NCBI RefSeq assembly: GCF_001421665.1
Contig: NZ_LMKV01000023.1
Coordinates: forward strand, 127,879 to 191,878
DNA length: 64,000 nucleotides
Source of the DNA: Sphingobium sp. Leaf26
GTDB taxonomy: Bacteria > Pseudomonadota > Alphaproteobacteria > Sphingomonadales > Sphingomonadaceae
Reading direction: 5' to 3'
Below are positions 26,003 to 34,935 of this stretch, piece by piece. Position numbers and translations under genes: made by a program. The notes below the pieces were generated by a model. That model did not search any database and had not been told where the DNA came from. It worked only from the letters and a program-made list of their open reading frames with translations. How positions within the stretch are numbered: position 1 is the first letter of the stretch; the number at the start of each line of letters is the position of its first letter.

Positions 26003-29000
26003 ATGATCGCCGCAACCGTCAACTGGGCGGTCCACAAGCGCTGGCTCGTCCTGCTGCTGACCGCCATCGCCGCTATCATCGGCGGCATCGCCCTGCATCG
26101 CCTGCCGATCGACGCGGTGCCGGACATCACCAACAACCAGGTGCAGATCAACGTCCGTGCGCCTGCCCTGTCGCCCGAACTGGTCGAAAAGCAGGTCGCC
26201 TATCCGATCGAGACGGCGCTGGCGGGCATAGCCGGCCTCGACCATAGCCGGTCGATCAGCCGCAACGGCTTTGCCCAGATCACCGCCGTCTTCGATGAAT
26301 CCACCGACATCTATTTCGCCCGCCAGCAGGTGGGCGAGCGGCTGAACGGGGTCGCCGAAAACCTGCCCGCCGGTGTCAGCCCGGAAATGGGGCCGATCGC
26401 CACCGGCCTTGGCGAAGTCTATATGTGGACGGTGCGGCTGGAGCATCGCGGCGACGACAAACATCTGCCCGGCGAACCGGGGATGCAGCCCGACGGCAGC
26501 TATATCACGCCCGAAGGCGACCGGCTGACCACCGACATCGACAAGGCGACCTATCTGCGCACGGCGCAGGACTGGATCGTCGCGCCGCTGCTGAAGAATA
26601 CCAAGGGACTGGCCGGGATCGACGCGATCGGCGGATACAGCAAACAATATATGGTCATTCCCGACGTCCAGCGACTCGCCGCGCTGGGGCTGACGCTGAC
26701 CGACCTTGGCACCGCATTGGAGCGCAACAACACGGCCGTCGGCGGCGGCTTCATCGACCGCAATGGCGAGGGGCTGGCGGTGCGGTCCGACGCGCTGATC
26801 CGCAACGCGACCGAATTGTCGCGCATCGTCGTATCGACGCGCGAAGCCGTGCCGATCACGCTGGGGCAGGTCGCGACCGTGAAGACGGGTCAGGCCGTGC
26901 GGATGGGATCGGCGTCGGAAAACGGCACCGAAGTCGTGGTCGGCACCGCCGTCATGCGGATCGGCGAGAATAGCCGGACCGTGGCGACCGCCGTGGCCGA
27001 CCGGCTGAAGAGCATCAACGCCTCCCTGCCGCCAGACGTCATCGTGCAGCCGGTGCTGGATCGCACCGCATTGGTCAACGCGACGATCGGGACGGTGGCG
27101 AAGAACCTGACCGAAGGCGCGCTGCTGGTCATCGTCGTGCTGTTCGCGCTGCTCGGCAACTGGCGCGCGGCGCTGATCGCGGCGATGGTGATCCCGGTCA
27201 CGATGCTGCTCACCGGCTTTGGCATGTTGAAGATCGGCGTGTCGGCCAATCTGATGAGCCTGGGCGCGCTCGACTTCGGCCTGATCGTCGATGGCGCGGT
27301 CATCATCGTGGAAAATGCGCTGCGGCGCATGGCGGAGGCGCAGCATCGGCAGGGTCGCCTGCTCACGAAGAACGAGCGGCTGCATATGGTGGCGATGGCG
27401 TCGCGGGAGATGATCCGGCCGTCGGTATACGGGCAGGCGATCATCATGCTGGTCTATGTGCCGCTGCTGACGCTGACCGGGGTGGAGGGCAAGAGTTTCG
27501 TGCCGATGGCCGCCACGGTCATCATCGCGCTGGCCTTTGCCTTCATCCTGTCGCTGACCGCCGTGCCGGCCGCGATCGCCATCTGGCTGTCCAACCGGGT
27601 CGAGGAGAAGGACGGGCGGATCGTCGGCTGGCTCAAGGCCCGCTACGAACCCGGCCTCGATCGGGCGATGCGGCGGCCGGCGGTGACGATCGGCGCGGGC
27701 ATCGCCGGTTGCGCGGTCGCGGTCGCGGCGTTCCTGTCGCTGGGGCAGGTGTTCCTGCCGCAACTGGACGAGGGCGACCTCTTGATCCAGGCGCTGCGTA
27801 TCCCGGCGACGTCGGTGCAGCAGAGCCAGGCGATGCAGCAGCCGATCGAACGGATGATCGGCAAGCAGCCGGAGGTGCAGTTCGTCTTTTCCAAGACGGG
27901 AACGGCCGAACTGGCGTCCGACCCGATGCCGCCCAACGCCACCGACATGTTCGTGATCCTGAAACCGCGCGATCAATGGCCCGACCCGCGCCTGAGCAAG
28001 GCGGATTTGATTGCGCGGCTGGAAGGGAAGCTGGCGCAGTTTCCGGGCAATGCCTATGAAATCACCCAGCCGATCCAGATGCGGTTCAACGAACTGATCG
28101 CGGGCGTGCGCGGCGACGTGGCAGTGAAAGTATTCGGCGAGGATTTCGACGCCATGAACCGCACGGCGAACCAGATCGCCGCCGTGCTGCGCAAGACGGA
28201 AGGGGCAACCGACGTCAAAGTGGAGCAGACCGCCGGCCTGCCGATGCTGGATATTCGCGTCGATCGCGACGCGATGGCGCGGGTCGGCGTGACGGCGCAG
28301 GATGTGCAGGATGTGGTGACCGCGACGATCGGGGGTCGGACGTCGGGCATGATCTTCGAGGGCGACCGGCGTTTCCCGGTGGTCATCCGCCTGTCCGATA
28401 CGCAGCGGGCCGATTTGCCTGCCCTCGCCCAGATCCAGATGCCGGTGGCGGGCGGCGGTTTCGTGCCGCTGGCCAGCGTCGCGCAGATCCGGGTGATCGA
28501 CGGCCCGAACCAGATCAGCCGCGAAAATGGCAAGCGCCGCGTCGTGGTGCAGGCCAATGTCCGCGGCCGCGACATCGCCAGCGTGGTCGAGGATGCGCAG
28601 GCCGCGATCGCGCAGCAAGTCCGGCTGCCGGCGGGCAGCTATCTGGAATGGGGCGGGCAGTTCGAAAATCTGGCGTCGGCGCGCGATCGGCTGATGCTGG
28701 TGGTACCCGCCTGTTTCGTGCTGATCCTGTTGCTGCTGCATGCGGCGCTGGGGTCGGTGCGGGACGCCGCCATCGTCTTTACCGGGGTGCCGATGGCGCT
28801 GGTCGGCGGGGTGCTGGCGCTGTTCCTGCGGGGCATGGACTTTTCCATCAGCGCGGCGGTGGGCTTCATCGCCTTGTCCGGCATTGCGGTGTTGAACGGG
28901 CTGGTGATGGTATCGTCCATTCAGGATCTGATGCGATCTGGCATGGACCGGATGGAGGCGGCGCGGCTGGGCGCGGTGCAGCGGTTGCGGCCGGTGGTGA

Positions 29001-29224
29001 TGACGGCGCTGGTGGCGAGCCTGGGCTTCGTGCCGATGGCGATCGGCAGCGGCGCGGGCGCGGAAGTGCAGAAGCCGCTGGCCACCGTGGTAATCGGCGG
29101 GCTGATCTCGGCGACATTGCTGACCTTGTTCGTGCTGCCGACGCTCTATGCCCGTCATGGCGGGCAGCGGAAGAAGCGAGACAGCGAGTTGGACAGTTGT
29201 TTTGCGACATCGGCAAACCCATGA
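26003..29224 (+). CDS. czcA: CzcA/CnrA-type heavy-metal RND efflux transporter
   Basis: 1073 residues with the RND duplication. The metal-RND motif in helix 4 reads DFGLIVDGAVIIVEN, with the two Asp and Glu that carry protons; this pattern is seen in divalent-cation exporters (Co, Zn, Cd, Ni) and not in the Cu/Ag CusA group. N-terminal RLPIDAVPDITNNQVQI is also characteristic. The last residues (KKRDSELDSCFATSANP) come from a 20-bp repeat shared with the BatA-like gene, so the normal C-terminal tail appears replaced. It starts 3 nt after czcB. Confidence 0.92.
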   Translation: MIAATVNWAVHKRWLVLLLTAIAAIIGGIALHRLPIDAVPDITNNQVQINVRAPALSPELVEKQVAYPIETALAGIAGLDHSRSISRNGFAQITAVFDESTDIYFARQQVGERLNGVAENLPAGVSPEMGPIATGLGEVYMWTVRLEHRGDDKHLPGEPGMQPDGSYITPEGDRLTTDIDKATYLRTAQDWIVAPLLKNTKGLAGIDAIGGYSKQYMVIPDVQRLAALGLTLTDLGTALERNNTAVGGGFIDRNGEGLAVRSDALIRNATELSRIVVSTREAVPITLGQVATVKTGQAVRMGSASENGTEVVVGTAVMRIGENSRTVATAVADRLKSINASLPPDVIVQPVLDRTALVNATIGTVAKNLTEGALLVIVVLFALLGNWRAALIAAMVIPVTMLLTGFGMLKIGVSANLMSLGALDFGLIVDGAVIIVENALRRMAEAQHRQGRLLTKNERLHMVAMASREMIRPSVYGQAIIMLVYVPLLTLTGVEGKSFVPMAATVIIALAFAFILSLTAVPAAIAIWLSNRVEEKDGRIVGWLKARYEPGLDRAMRRPAVTIGAGIAGCAVAVAAFLSLGQVFLPQLDEGDLLIQALRIPATSVQQSQAMQQPIERMIGKQPEVQFVFSKTGTAELASDPMPPNATDMFVILKPRDQWPDPRLSKADLIARLEGKLAQFPGNAYEITQPIQMRFNELIAGVRGDVAVKVFGEDFDAMNRTANQIAAVLRKTEGATDVKVEQTAGLPMLDIRVDRDAMARVGVTAQDVQDVVTATIGGRTSGMIFEGDRRFPVVIRLSDTQRADLPALAQIQMPVAGGGFVPLASVAQIRVIDGPNQISRENGKRRVVVQANVRGRDIASVVEDAQAAIAQQVRLPAGSYLEWGGQFENLASARDRLMLVVPACFVLILLLLHAALGSVRDAAIVFTGVPMALVGGVLALFLRGMDFSISAAVGFIALSGIAVLNGLVMVSSIQDLMRSGMDRMEAARLGAVQRLRPVVMTALVASLGFVPMAIGSGAGAEVQKPLATVVIGGLISATLLTLFVLPTLYARHGGQRKKRDSELDSCFATSANP
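29178..29197 (+). repeat. 20-bp dispersed repeat, copy B (3' end of czcA)
   Basis: Identical 20-mer to copy A at 7521-7540, read in the same frame as RDSELDS. Together with the inverted copy C at 29335 it flanks 137 bp that contain the czcA stop codon, a putative LysR-type site and a terminator-like hairpin. Confidence 0.8.
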
Positions 29225-29247
29225 GCAAAACTCGATTGCCTGATTAA

Positions 29248-29264
29248 TCTACCATATTAGTAGA
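29248..29264. promoter_or_regulatory. Candidate sulfur-regulator site 1 (TCTAC-N7-GTAGA)
   Basis: TCTAC-CATATTA-GTAGA has perfect 5-bp inverted arms and contains TAC-N7-GTA, the T-N11-A layout of LysR-type binding sites. It lies upstream of the dszA-like/asfA/asfB operon, though about 200 nt from the first start codon. Similar sequences occur at 39366, 45091, 45240 and 49565, all in intergenic regions of the sulfur island. Confidence 0.5.
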
Positions 29265-29271
29265 TACATAA

Positions 29272-29301
29272 CCGCTGGGGGAAGGACTGCTCCCCCGGCG
29301 G
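29272..29301 (+). terminator. Hairpin downstream of czcA
   Basis: CCGCTGGGGGA is mirrored by TCCCCCGGCGG around a short loop, 48 nt after the czcA stop. It has no T-run, so it may be a Rho-assisted end or an mRNA-stabilising hairpin of the efflux operon. Confidence 0.5.
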
Positions 29302-29334
29302 ACCAGTTCAGCCCTTGTCGTCATGCACAAACAC

Positions 29335-29351
29335 CTGTCCAACTCGCTGTC
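29335..29351 (-). repeat. 17-bp dispersed repeat, copy C (inverted)
   Basis: CTGTCCAACTCGCTGTC is the exact reverse complement of 17 bp of copies A and B. With copy B it makes an inverted pair 137 bp apart. The flanking context (a following GCACTGTCCG) suggests the full element is slightly longer than 20 bp. Confidence 0.75.
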
Positions 29352-29466
29352 GCACTGTCCGTCCCAGCGTTGCCATATTGGACAAAATCAGCAGCGCTTG
29401 AGCAGCCCTCGTTATTCAGGGCGATGCAGTGCGCCTAGCCTGATCCTCCGATTGAACGAGGACAAG

Positions 29467-30822
29467 ATGATGGCGGAACAGGCGAAGCGGCAATTGCATC
29501 TGGGCGCGATACTGGAAGGGGTCGGCGCGGACCATCATAGCTGGCACGACCCGGACCTGCCCGGCGATGCCAGCATCGACATCAACTGGTATATCGACAA
29601 TGCTCGGCTGGCCGAACAGGCCAGGTTCGACCTCGTCTTCATCGTCGATTCCCCCTACATCACGCCCGATACCGCGCCGCATTTCCTCAACCGGCTGGAA
29701 CCGCTGACGTTGCTTTCGGCGGTGGCCGCGACGACATCCCGTATCGGCCTCGTCGGCACGCTGACCACTTCCTATTGGGAACCCTATAATGTCGCGCGGC
29801 AATTCGGTTCGCTCGACCAGATCAGCCGGGGGCGGGCCGGCTGGAATGTGGTGACGACCGGCCTTGAAGGCGCGGCGCGCAACTATGGGCGGGAAGAGCA
29901 TTTCGACCATAAGGTCCGCTATGCCCGCGCCCGCGAGTTCGTGGACGTCGTGCAGGGCCTGTGGGACAGTTATGAAGATGACGCCTTCCCGCGCGACCGG
30001 GCGACGGGCACTTTTCTGGACAAGGGCAAGCAACATCGGCTGGATCATAAGGGCGCGCATTTTTCGGTCGCCGGGCCGCTGGCGCTCAGCCGGTCGCGGC
30101 AGGGGCAACCGGTCATCTTTCAGGCGGGCGACAGCAGCGAAGGCCGCAATCTGGGCGCGGCGATTGCCGAGGGCACCTTTGCCGCCGCGCAGGATTTCGA
30201 GACCGGCCGGGCTTATTATGCCGACCTGAAAGCGCGGGCGGCCGCGCTGGGCCGCAATCCCGACCTGATCAAGGTGCTGCCGGGACTGGTGCCGACCATC
30301 GCCGAAACCGACGAAGAAGCGCAGGCCATCGCCGCCGCCGCGCAGCACGGGCTGGATATCGGCAAGCTGCTGACGCAGATTGGCCGGGCGTTCAACTATC
30401 ATGACTTTTCGATCTATGATCTGGATGCCCCCTTCCCCGACCTGTCGGGTGTGACGCTCAACAGCTATAAGGGACAGGCCGAGCGGATCATCCACGTCGC
30501 CGCCAACGAAAAACTGACGTTGCGGCAGGCGGCCTATCGTTTCGGCCAGTGGAAGTCGGACTTCGTGGGATCGCCCGAAACCATCGCGGCGGAAATCGAA
30601 CGCTGGTTCGTCGGCCGCGCCGCCGATGGCTTCATCCTGCGCGTGACCCGGCCGCGCGACTTCGCCCTGTTCCGTGAGCGGGTGGTGCCGATCCTGCAAG
30701 CGCGCGGCCTGTTCCGCACCGAGTATGAGGGCGACACGCTGCGCAGCCATCTGGGCCTGCCGGTGCCGGAGAACCGCTATAGCGTGGCAGCACGACAGCC
30801 GCAGGCGATCGCCGCCGAATGA
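29467..30822 (+). CDS. NtaA/SnaA/DszA-family FMN-dependent monooxygenase 1
   Basis: 451 residues, luciferase-like TIM barrel. Family blocks are [60 protein letters not shown] and the C-terminal [20 protein letters not shown]. Members use reduced FMN and oxygen to cleave C-S or C-N bonds (DszA, SoxA, NtaA). The start at 29467 follows GAGGA; upstream in-frame codons lie in non-coding DNA. Its stop overlaps the next gene, an AsfA-like flavoprotein, which points to organosulfur desulfurisation. The exact substrate is unknown. Confidence 0.85.
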   Translation: MMAEQAKRQLHLGAILEGVGADHHSWHDPDLPGDASIDINWYIDNARLAEQARFDLVFIVDSPYITPDTAPHFLNRLEPLTLLSAVAATTSRIGLVGTLTTSYWEPYNVARQFGSLDQISRGRAGWNVVTTGLEGAARNYGREEHFDHKVRYARAREFVDVVQGLWDSYEDDAFPRDRATGTFLDKGKQHRLDHKGAHFSVAGPLALSRSRQGQPVIFQAGDSSEGRNLGAAIAEGTFAAAQDFETGRAYYADLKARAAALGRNPDLIKVLPGLVPTIAETDEEAQAIAAAAQHGLDIGKLLTQIGRAFNYHDFSIYDLDAPFPDLSGVTLNSYKGQAERIIHVAANEKLTLRQAAYRFGQWKSDFVGSPETIAAEIERWFVGRAADGFILRVTRPRDFALFRERVVPILQARGLFRTEYEGDTLRSHLGLPVPENRYSVAARQPQAIAAE

Positions 30823-32414
30823 GCCAGCGGGACGGGCTGGACCTGACCGCCGATGTCCTCATCATCGGCGGCGGGATGGCGGCATGCTGGGCGGCGACAT
30901 CCGCCGCGCGAGCCGGCGCACGGGTCGTGCTGGCGGACAAGGGCTATGTCGGCACCAGCGGCGTGACCGCGACGGGCGGTCCCAATCACTGGTGGGTCGC
31001 GCCGGACAAACGCGCGCAGGCAGTGGAGGAGCGCCATGCCCGGTCCTTCGACCTGGCCGAGCGCGACTGGATGGCGCGGATCATCGAGGAGACATGGCGC
31101 GCGCTGCCGGAACTGACGCCCTATTATCCGTTCGACACGGATGGCCGGGGCGGCACCTTCTATTCAGGCGTGCGCGGGCCGGAATATATGCGGGCGCTGC
31201 GCCGCTTTGCGATCGACCGGGGCGTGACGATCCTGGATCATCATCCGGCGCTGGAATTGTTGCAGGACGGCGATGGCGCCATCGTCGGCGCGGCGGGCCA
31301 TGCCCGGCTGGACGATCGCGACTGGCGCGTGCGCGCGCCGGCGGTGATCCTGGCGACGGGCGGCTGCGCTTTCCGGTCGGGGCTGATCGGCAGTCACGGC
31401 AATAGCGGCGACGGTCTGCTGATGGCCGCGGAGGCCGGGGCCGTGCTGTCGGGCATGGAGTTTTCCGCCTCCTACTCGCTGTCTCCTGCGTGGAATTCGA
31501 CCCGCACCCTGCCCTATTTCGCGGCGCGCTTCTTCGATGCGTCGGGCCATGAACTGGATGTGCCGCCGCCGATGAGCAGCGAGGCGGCGCATCTCAAGGC
31601 ACTGGCGCGGGCCATGGATGCAGGTCCGGTGCTCGCGGACCTGAGCGATGCGCCGGTGCTGCTGAAACAGTTGTTGCGCCGCATCCAGCCGGCATCGCTG
31701 CCGCCGTTCGAGCGGCGCGGCATCGACCTGTTCGAGAACCGCTTCCCCATCCGTCTGTTCGGTGAGGGTACGGTGCGCGGCACCGGCGGGTTGCAAATCG
31801 TGGACGAGGATTGTCGCACCAGCGTCGAAGGGCTTTATGCCGTGGGCGATTGCGCGACACGCGAACTGATCGCCGGGGCGACCAGCGGCGGCGGCGCGCA
31901 AAATGCCGCCTGGGCGCTGACATCGGGCCGGGTGGCTGGCAGGGCGGCGGCGCTGGCGGCATTGCGGGTGAGCAAAGTCGCGCCCGGCAAGGCCATCGGA
32001 CAGGCGGGATTGCGCCCGGCTTCGACCGCGCGTGCCATCGACCTTACCCCTGTGGTTCCGGCTGTTCAGGCCTTCACCATCGATTTCGACGGAACGCTGT
32101 GGCGCAGCGCGGCCAAGCTGAACAAGGCGCAGGAACGGCTCGACGGCCTGTGGCGAGAGGTGGCCGATCATGGGCATGCCGAGGGGCTGGATCGGGTCGC
32201 GCTGCGCGAGCAGGCGGCGATGCTGGCCAGTGCGCGCTGGGTCGGCGCGGCTGCGCTGGCGCGTGACGAAAGCCGGGGGCTGCATATGCGCGAGGACCGG
32301 CCGAAGGTCGATCCGGCGCAGGCGCAGCGGCTGCTGACCGGCGGGCTGGCGCGAGTCTGGACGCGCTTCGATCCATCCACGCCCTTAATTCACCCGAAGG
32401 AAGTCGCCGCATGA
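30819..32414 (+). CDS. asfA: AsfA-like FAD-dependent oxidoreductase
   Basis: 531 residues. N-terminal dinucleotide-binding fold ADVLIIGGGMAACWAATSAARAG, then GYVGTSGVTATGGPNHWW, and the late FAD block VEGLYAVGDCATRELIAGATSGGGAQNAAWAL, all of the fumarate-reductase/APS-reductase flavoprotein superfamily. It overlaps the preceding monooxygenase (ATGA) and the following ferredoxin (ATGA). A flavoprotein plus ferredoxin pair is known as AsfAB, required for aryl-sulfonate desulfonation in Pseudomonas putida S-313. I infer that role; adenylylsulfate reductase (AprA) is less likely without other dissimilatory genes. Confidence 0.7.
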   Translation: MSQRDGLDLTADVLIIGGGMAACWAATSAARAGARVVLADKGYVGTSGVTATGGPNHWWVAPDKRAQAVEERHARSFDLAERDWMARIIEETWRALPELTPYYPFDTDGRGGTFYSGVRGPEYMRALRRFAIDRGVTILDHHPALELLQDGDGAIVGAAGHARLDDRDWRVRAPAVILATGGCAFRSGLIGSHGNSGDGLLMAAEAGAVLSGMEFSASYSLSPAWNSTRTLPYFAARFFDASGHELDVPPPMSSEAAHLKALARAMDAGPVLADLSDAPVLLKQLLRRIQPASLPPFERRGIDLFENRFPIRLFGEGTVRGTGGLQIVDEDCRTSVEGLYAVGDCATRELIAGATSGGGAQNAAWALTSGRVAGRAAALAALRVSKVAPGKAIGQAGLRPASTARAIDLTPVVPAVQAFTIDFDGTLWRSAAKLNKAQERLDGLWREVADHGHAEGLDRVALREQAAMLASARWVGAAALARDESRGLHMREDRPKVDPAQAQRLLTGGLARVWTRFDPSTPLIHPKEVAA

Positions 32415-32788
32415 TCGCCCATATTTTCGAGGAGCGGTGCGACGGCTGCAATAGCTGCGTCGCCGCCTGCCCTACCCATGTGCTGGATGCGCGAACGGAC
32501 GGTCCGCCGGTGATCGCCCGGATCGACCAGTGCCAGACCTGCTATATGTGCGAGTTATATTGTGAATCCGACGCTCTCTATGTCGATCCCGACCAGATGG
32601 CCCGGCCGACCATCACGCCGCAGGCGATTTTGGAGAGCGGGCAGTTGGGGCGGCTGCGCCATGATTATGGCTGGGATCAGCCCGGTGACGGACATCTGAG
32701 CGACTTCTGGCGACTGGGGCCGCTGTTGCGCGAAGGCGCGGAGATTGCCACGCGGCGCTACGCCGCATTCAAGGCTGATCGGGGATAA
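32411..32788 (+). CDS. asfB: AsfB-like 2x[4Fe-4S] ferredoxin
   Basis: 125 residues. Two clusters are visible: CDGCNSCVAACP (Cys10, 13, 16, 20) and CQTCYMCELYC (Cys41, 44, 47, 51). A C-terminal extension of about 70 residues carries no further Cys and contains HDYGWDQPGDGHLSDFW, which may contact the flavoprotein. It overlaps asfA by 4 nt and is the last gene of the operon. It probably passes electrons to the AsfA-like flavoprotein. Confidence 0.8.
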   Translation: MIAHIFEERCDGCNSCVAACPTHVLDARTDGPPVIARIDQCQTCYMCELYCESDALYVDPDQMARPTITPQAILESGQLGRLRHDYGWDQPGDGHLSDFWRLGPLLREGAEIATRRYAAFKADRG

Positions 32789-32791
32789 GCA

Positions 32792-32818
32792 AAGGGGGCG
32801 TTTTGCGGCGCCCCCCTT
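32792..32818. terminator. Bidirectional terminator between asfB and a peroxiredoxin gene
   Basis: AAGGGGGCG and CGCCCCCCTT form a 9-bp stem around TTTTGCGG, followed by GTTTTGT on the plus strand. It sits between two convergent genes and could stop transcription from both sides. Confidence 0.8.
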
Positions 32819-32824
32819 GTTTTG

Positions 32825-33484
32825 TCAGATGACGTTGTCGATCTCGCGGAGAATATCGGCCGCTTCGGGCCGGTCCAGCCAGTCCGGGCTGACATGAAGC
32901 CATTGAACGATCCGACCCGGCCCCACCAGCAGGACCGCCGGCTGCGGCAATTCCCAGCTATCAGTGCCGGTCACTTCGCCGATCCAGCCCGCCGGTGGCG
33001 GCGATGGGCGATGATCGGGCTGGAAGCTGATGTTCAGCAATCGGGCCAGGCCATTGTCCGCATCGGTGGCGACAGGAAACGGCAGGTCATGACGCTGTTT
33101 GATATCGCGCAGGCGATCGGGTTGCTGCGGGCTGAGCGCCACCAGCGGGATAGTGCGCGCGACCAGTTCGGGATGCAGCGCCTCCGCATAATATGGCAGG
33201 GCGATGTTGCAGGCCGGGCAACCGGCGAAGCGAAAGAAGATGAACAGCGCCGGCCCTTTCGCCGTCAACTGATCCAGCGTCAGCGCTTCGCCATCGACTT
33301 CGGTAAAGGATAGCGGCGGCAGGATATCGCCGGGCTGTGCCACCGCTGCCGGATCGAACCGTTCGGTCAACTGGCGACGCTGGCCGGCATTGGCCTCCAA
33401 CTGCGCGGGGGGCCAGTTGCGGTCGCGTTCCGCCTGTAGTGCGGCAAATCGGTCCTTGAGCGCGTGCGTGAGAAGTGTCGCCAT
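32825..33484 (-). CDS. Peroxiredoxin-like (AhpC/TSA) protein
   Basis: 219 residues. Thioredoxin-fold core LFIFFRFAGCPACNIALPYYAEAL with the CPAC pair (Cys89, Cys92), as in single-domain AhpC/TSA-like proteins. I chose the second of two tandem ATGs because AAGGAG lies 6 nt before it. The gene lies at the end of the minus-strand sulfur genes, 92 nt after the monooxygenase. It may remove peroxide leaked by the flavin monooxygenases or act as a thiol reductase; both are inference. Confidence 0.75.
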   Translation of the reverse strand: MATLLTHALKDRFAALQAERDRNWPPAQLEANAGQRRQLTERFDPAAVAQPGDILPPLSFTEVDGEALTLDQLTAKGPALFIFFRFAGCPACNIALPYYAEALHPELVARTIPLVALSPQQPDRLRDIKQRHDLPFPVATDADNGLARLLNISFQPDHRPSPPPAGWIGEVTGTDSWELPQPAVLLVGPGRIVQWLHVSPDWLDRPEAADILREIDNVI

Positions 33485-33576
33485 CATGATCTCCTTGGGT
33501 CGGGACCATGATGGCAACCGGGGTCGATCATCGCCAATGAGAGTTATCCGCCCAGCGTCGATGAAATTTCATAGAT

Positions 33577-34926
33577 TTACGCCGCGTCGCGCCGATCGGC
33601 ATTCCGCTGGTGCTGGCTGGGCAGGATCGGCAGGCCCAGATTGCCGCGCAGCGTATCCGCCTCATAGTTCGTGCGGAACAGACCGCGTTCCTGAAGGATA
33701 GGCACGACCTCCGCCACGAAACGGCGGAACTGCGCCGGATGGCCGAGATGGACGTTCAGCCCGTCGAGCGCGCGCCCTTCGAACCAGCGCTGAATCTCGT
33801 TCGCAACGGTTTCCGCCGATCCCACGAAGGGACTGCCGCGACCGGCCCGCGCCCGCTCGACCGCCTGGCGCAGGGTCAGCCCCTGTTCGACGGCCTGATC
33901 CGTGACCTTTTTGGCCTGCGTGTAGAAACTGTTCCTGGCGGCTTCCAGCGCCTGCACCGGGAAGGGCGCGTCGGCATCATATTGGCGGAAATCATGCCAG
34001 CCGAACGGGCGGCCAAATTCGGCGAGCGCCTGTTCGAAACTCTGGTCGAGTTCGCGATAGCGGCGCTGGATATCCTGCGCATCCGCGTCCGTATCGCCGA
34101 CATAGACCGAGAAACCGGGCAGGATGACGATCTCGTCCGGGTTGCGGCCCTGTCTTATGGCGCGGCCCTTGAGGTCGGCATAGAAGGCCTGCCCCTGCTC
34201 GATCGTTACGGCGTGGGTGAAGATGGCGTCGGCGATGGTGGCGCCCAGATCGCGCCCCTGATCGCTGTCGCCCGCCTGGAAGATGACCGGTTCGCCCTGT
34301 GGCGACCGCTGGAGATTGAGGGGGCCGGCCACCTGAAAGAATTCGCCCTGATGATCCAGCCGGTGCAGCTTGTCGGCGTCAAGGAACTGACCCGTTCTCC
34401 GGTCGCGGACCAGCGCGCCTTCCTCCCAACTGGACCAGAGGCCGCGCGCCACATCGAGAAATTCGACCGCGCGGCGGTAGCGCGTGTCATAGTCGAAATG
34501 CTCTGGCTGGCTGAAATTGCCGGCCGTGCCGGCATCTCCGCTGGTCACGACGTTCCAGCCGGCGCGGCCCTTGCTGATGAGATCGAGCGAGGCGAAACGC
34601 CGGGCGAGGTTGAACGGGTCGTTATAGGAGGTGGTGAGCGTACCGACGAGGCCGATATGCTTCGTCGCCACCGCCAGCGCCGACAGGAGGGTGAGCGGTT
34701 CCAGCCGGTTGAGATAATGGGGCGGGGAGTTGGCGGTGATGAATTGGCTGTCGACGATGAAGACGAGGTCGAACTTCGCCGCCTCCGCTTGACGCACGAC
34801 ATCTATATACCAGTCGATATTGACGCTGGCATCGAGGGGGATGTCGGTATCGAGCCAGCGATTGCTGTCGCCGGGGCCGCCGACGCCGGTCGGGACGAGG
34901 CCGAGTTTGAGTTGGCGTTTGGTCAT
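33577..34926 (-). CDS. NtaA/SnaA/DszA-family FMN-dependent monooxygenase 2
   Basis: 449 residues, same fold and blocks as the enzyme at 29467 ([79 protein letters not shown]), but clearly divergent, so probably a different substrate. It is the last gene after the TonB receptor, a binding protein and an aldolase on the minus strand, starting 9 nt after the aldolase stop. Confidence 0.85.
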   Translation of the reverse strand: MTKRQLKLGLVPTGVGGPGDSNRWLDTDIPLDASVNIDWYIDVVRQAEAAKFDLVFIVDSQFITANSPPHYLNRLEPLTLLSALAVATKHIGLVGTLTTSYNDPFNLARRFASLDLISKGRAGWNVVTSGDAGTAGNFSQPEHFDYDTRYRRAVEFLDVARGLWSSWEEGALVRDRRTGQFLDADKLHRLDHQGEFFQVAGPLNLQRSPQGEPVIFQAGDSDQGRDLGATIADAIFTHAVTIEQGQAFYADLKGRAIRQGRNPDEIVILPGFSVYVGDTDADAQDIQRRYRELDQSFEQALAEFGRPFGWHDFRQYDADAPFPVQALEAARNSFYTQAKKVTDQAVEQGLTLRQAVERARAGRGSPFVGSAETVANEIQRWFEGRALDGLNVHLGHPAQFRRFVAEVVPILQERGLFRTNYEADTLRGNLGLPILPSQHQRNADRRDAA

Positions 34927-34935
34927 GACCCGTCC

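Noticed and set aside
25748..29158. Very long minus-strand open frame opposite czcA and czcB
   Set aside because: It is rich in His, Arg, Asp and Gln with no family features, as expected from the antisense of a GC-rich gene with strong codon bias; czcA on the other strand is certain.
30819..32788. Dissimilatory adenylylsulfate reductase (AprAB)
   Set aside because: The fold superfamily matches, but there is no sat, dsr or sox gene, the ferredoxin is AsfB-like, and all neighbours are assimilatory organosulfur genes.
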